Assembly: GCA_036003885.1 (NCBI GenBank)
Contig: DASYSA010000706.1
Coordinates: 1-32,043, forward strand
From: DASYSA01 sp036003885
GTDB taxonomy: Bacteria; Acidobacteriota; Blastocatellia; UBA7656
Direction: 5' to 3'
Length of the DNA: 32,043 bases
Part shown: positions 31,556 to 32,043 of the stretch, one piece after another
Layout: every line of letters starts with the position of its first letter
Position numbering within the stretch: position 1 is the first letter of the stretch
Program-made: the position numbers and the translations under genes
Notes under the pieces: generated by a model
Databases searched by the model: none
The model's input: only the letters and a program-made list of their open reading frames with translations
Told to the model about the DNA's origin: nothing

Positions 31556-32043
31556 AACTCATTTCCTCCTGAACTGGATTTCGCCACTCCCTCTTCGGGG
31601 CTGATGTGGCCTCGAAAGTCAGAACTACACGCCATGAGCATCAGGTGCTCTCGACGAGTAAAAGAGACCGATTACGGACAAGTAGAATCTGAGTACCATT
31701 GAAAGCGCATACGAGACCTTGTCTATAGCACACGCCCTTGACGGATTGCCGAGTTAGGAGAACCCTGCTCGATCATTGGAACCCTTCTATTCTTCACGGA
31801 TACCGCTACCCGGACAGCAGAAGGCCCCAATCAGACTCGTAGTGCTGCCAAACCAAACTGTTTACTTTGAGAAAATGTCAAATGCCACTGAGAGATAGCT
31901 CCAATATGTTGCAATGATGGTGCCAGCCCATACGCTAAAATTAACCCGCTTATTTGTGGTAATTGCCCATAAAGGCTCTCGCCGGGCGCGCCCACTAGTT
32001 CAAATTTTTGGTTGAATCTACAAAATTATGGAAATCGAATCCC
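31556..32043. other. Upstream region of the second TonB receptor, no gene seen
   Basis: About 490 bases to the window end without a convincing reading frame. On the minus strand an extended -10-like TGCTATAGA (31722-31730) could serve the receptor with a leader of about 160 bases, but no good -35 accompanies it. A TTGACA (minus strand, near 31877) has no matching -10. AT content rises in the last 200 bases, which suggests regulatory DNA. Confidence 0.4.

Overview
The window looks like a chromosomal segment of an Acidobacteriota bacterium, probably Blastocatellia or a relative. This is an inference from gene families: two very large TonB-dependent receptors with an N-terminal carboxypeptidase-regulatory-like domain, a secreted S9 peptidase, a PQQ/haem c alcohol dehydrogenase, and the lptA-lptB-rpoN-hpf-rapZ-EIIA gene order of a Gram-negative cell. 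No marker gene fixes the taxon.

Layout. From 1 to 3.7 kb, plus-strand genes encode a zinc-ribbon coiled-coil protein (cut by the window edge), an unrecognised 302-aa protein and a quinohaemoprotein dehydrogenase. From 3.8 to 6.4 kb, four small minus-strand genes encode exported proteins: an unknown, a cyclophilin lipoprotein, a double TRASH/YHS metal-binding protein and another unknown. A NYN-domain nuclease gene (plus) converges on a long minus-strand run, which reads in transcription order tRNA-Leu(CAG), an LptC-LptA fusion, LptB, RpoN, long-form HPF, RapZ, a mannose-type PTS EIIA and the oligopeptide-transport ATPases OppD and OppF. This run joins LPS export, sigma-54 and PTS-linked nitrogen/carbon signalling, ribosome hibernation and peptide uptake. 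RNase R and an S9 peptidase follow on the plus strand. The last 10 kb holds two minus-strand TonB-dependent receptors on either side of a plus-strand exported TPR protein, whose N-terminal domain resembles that of the receptors.

The most unusual structure is a set of intergenic arrays between about 1.4 and 19.5 kb. They are built from short repeats with a 7-bp period and most are arranged as two inverted arms. The 7-bp word differs from locus to locus, but within a locus the arms match each other (24 of 24 bp between hpf and rapZ, 24 of 25 between rapZ and EIIA, 21 of 23 between EIIA and oppD). Most begin within a few bases of a stop codon or RNA 3' end. Related arrays run into coding sequence at the OppD N-terminus and the NYN-protein tail, and possibly the RpoN linker. 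None was seen in the TonB region. Other notable points are a RapZ P-loop whose lysine is methionine, an 835-aa LptC-LptA fusion, a 202-bp element with 34-bp terminal inverted repeats, and a terminator-like hairpin with no gene assigned to it.
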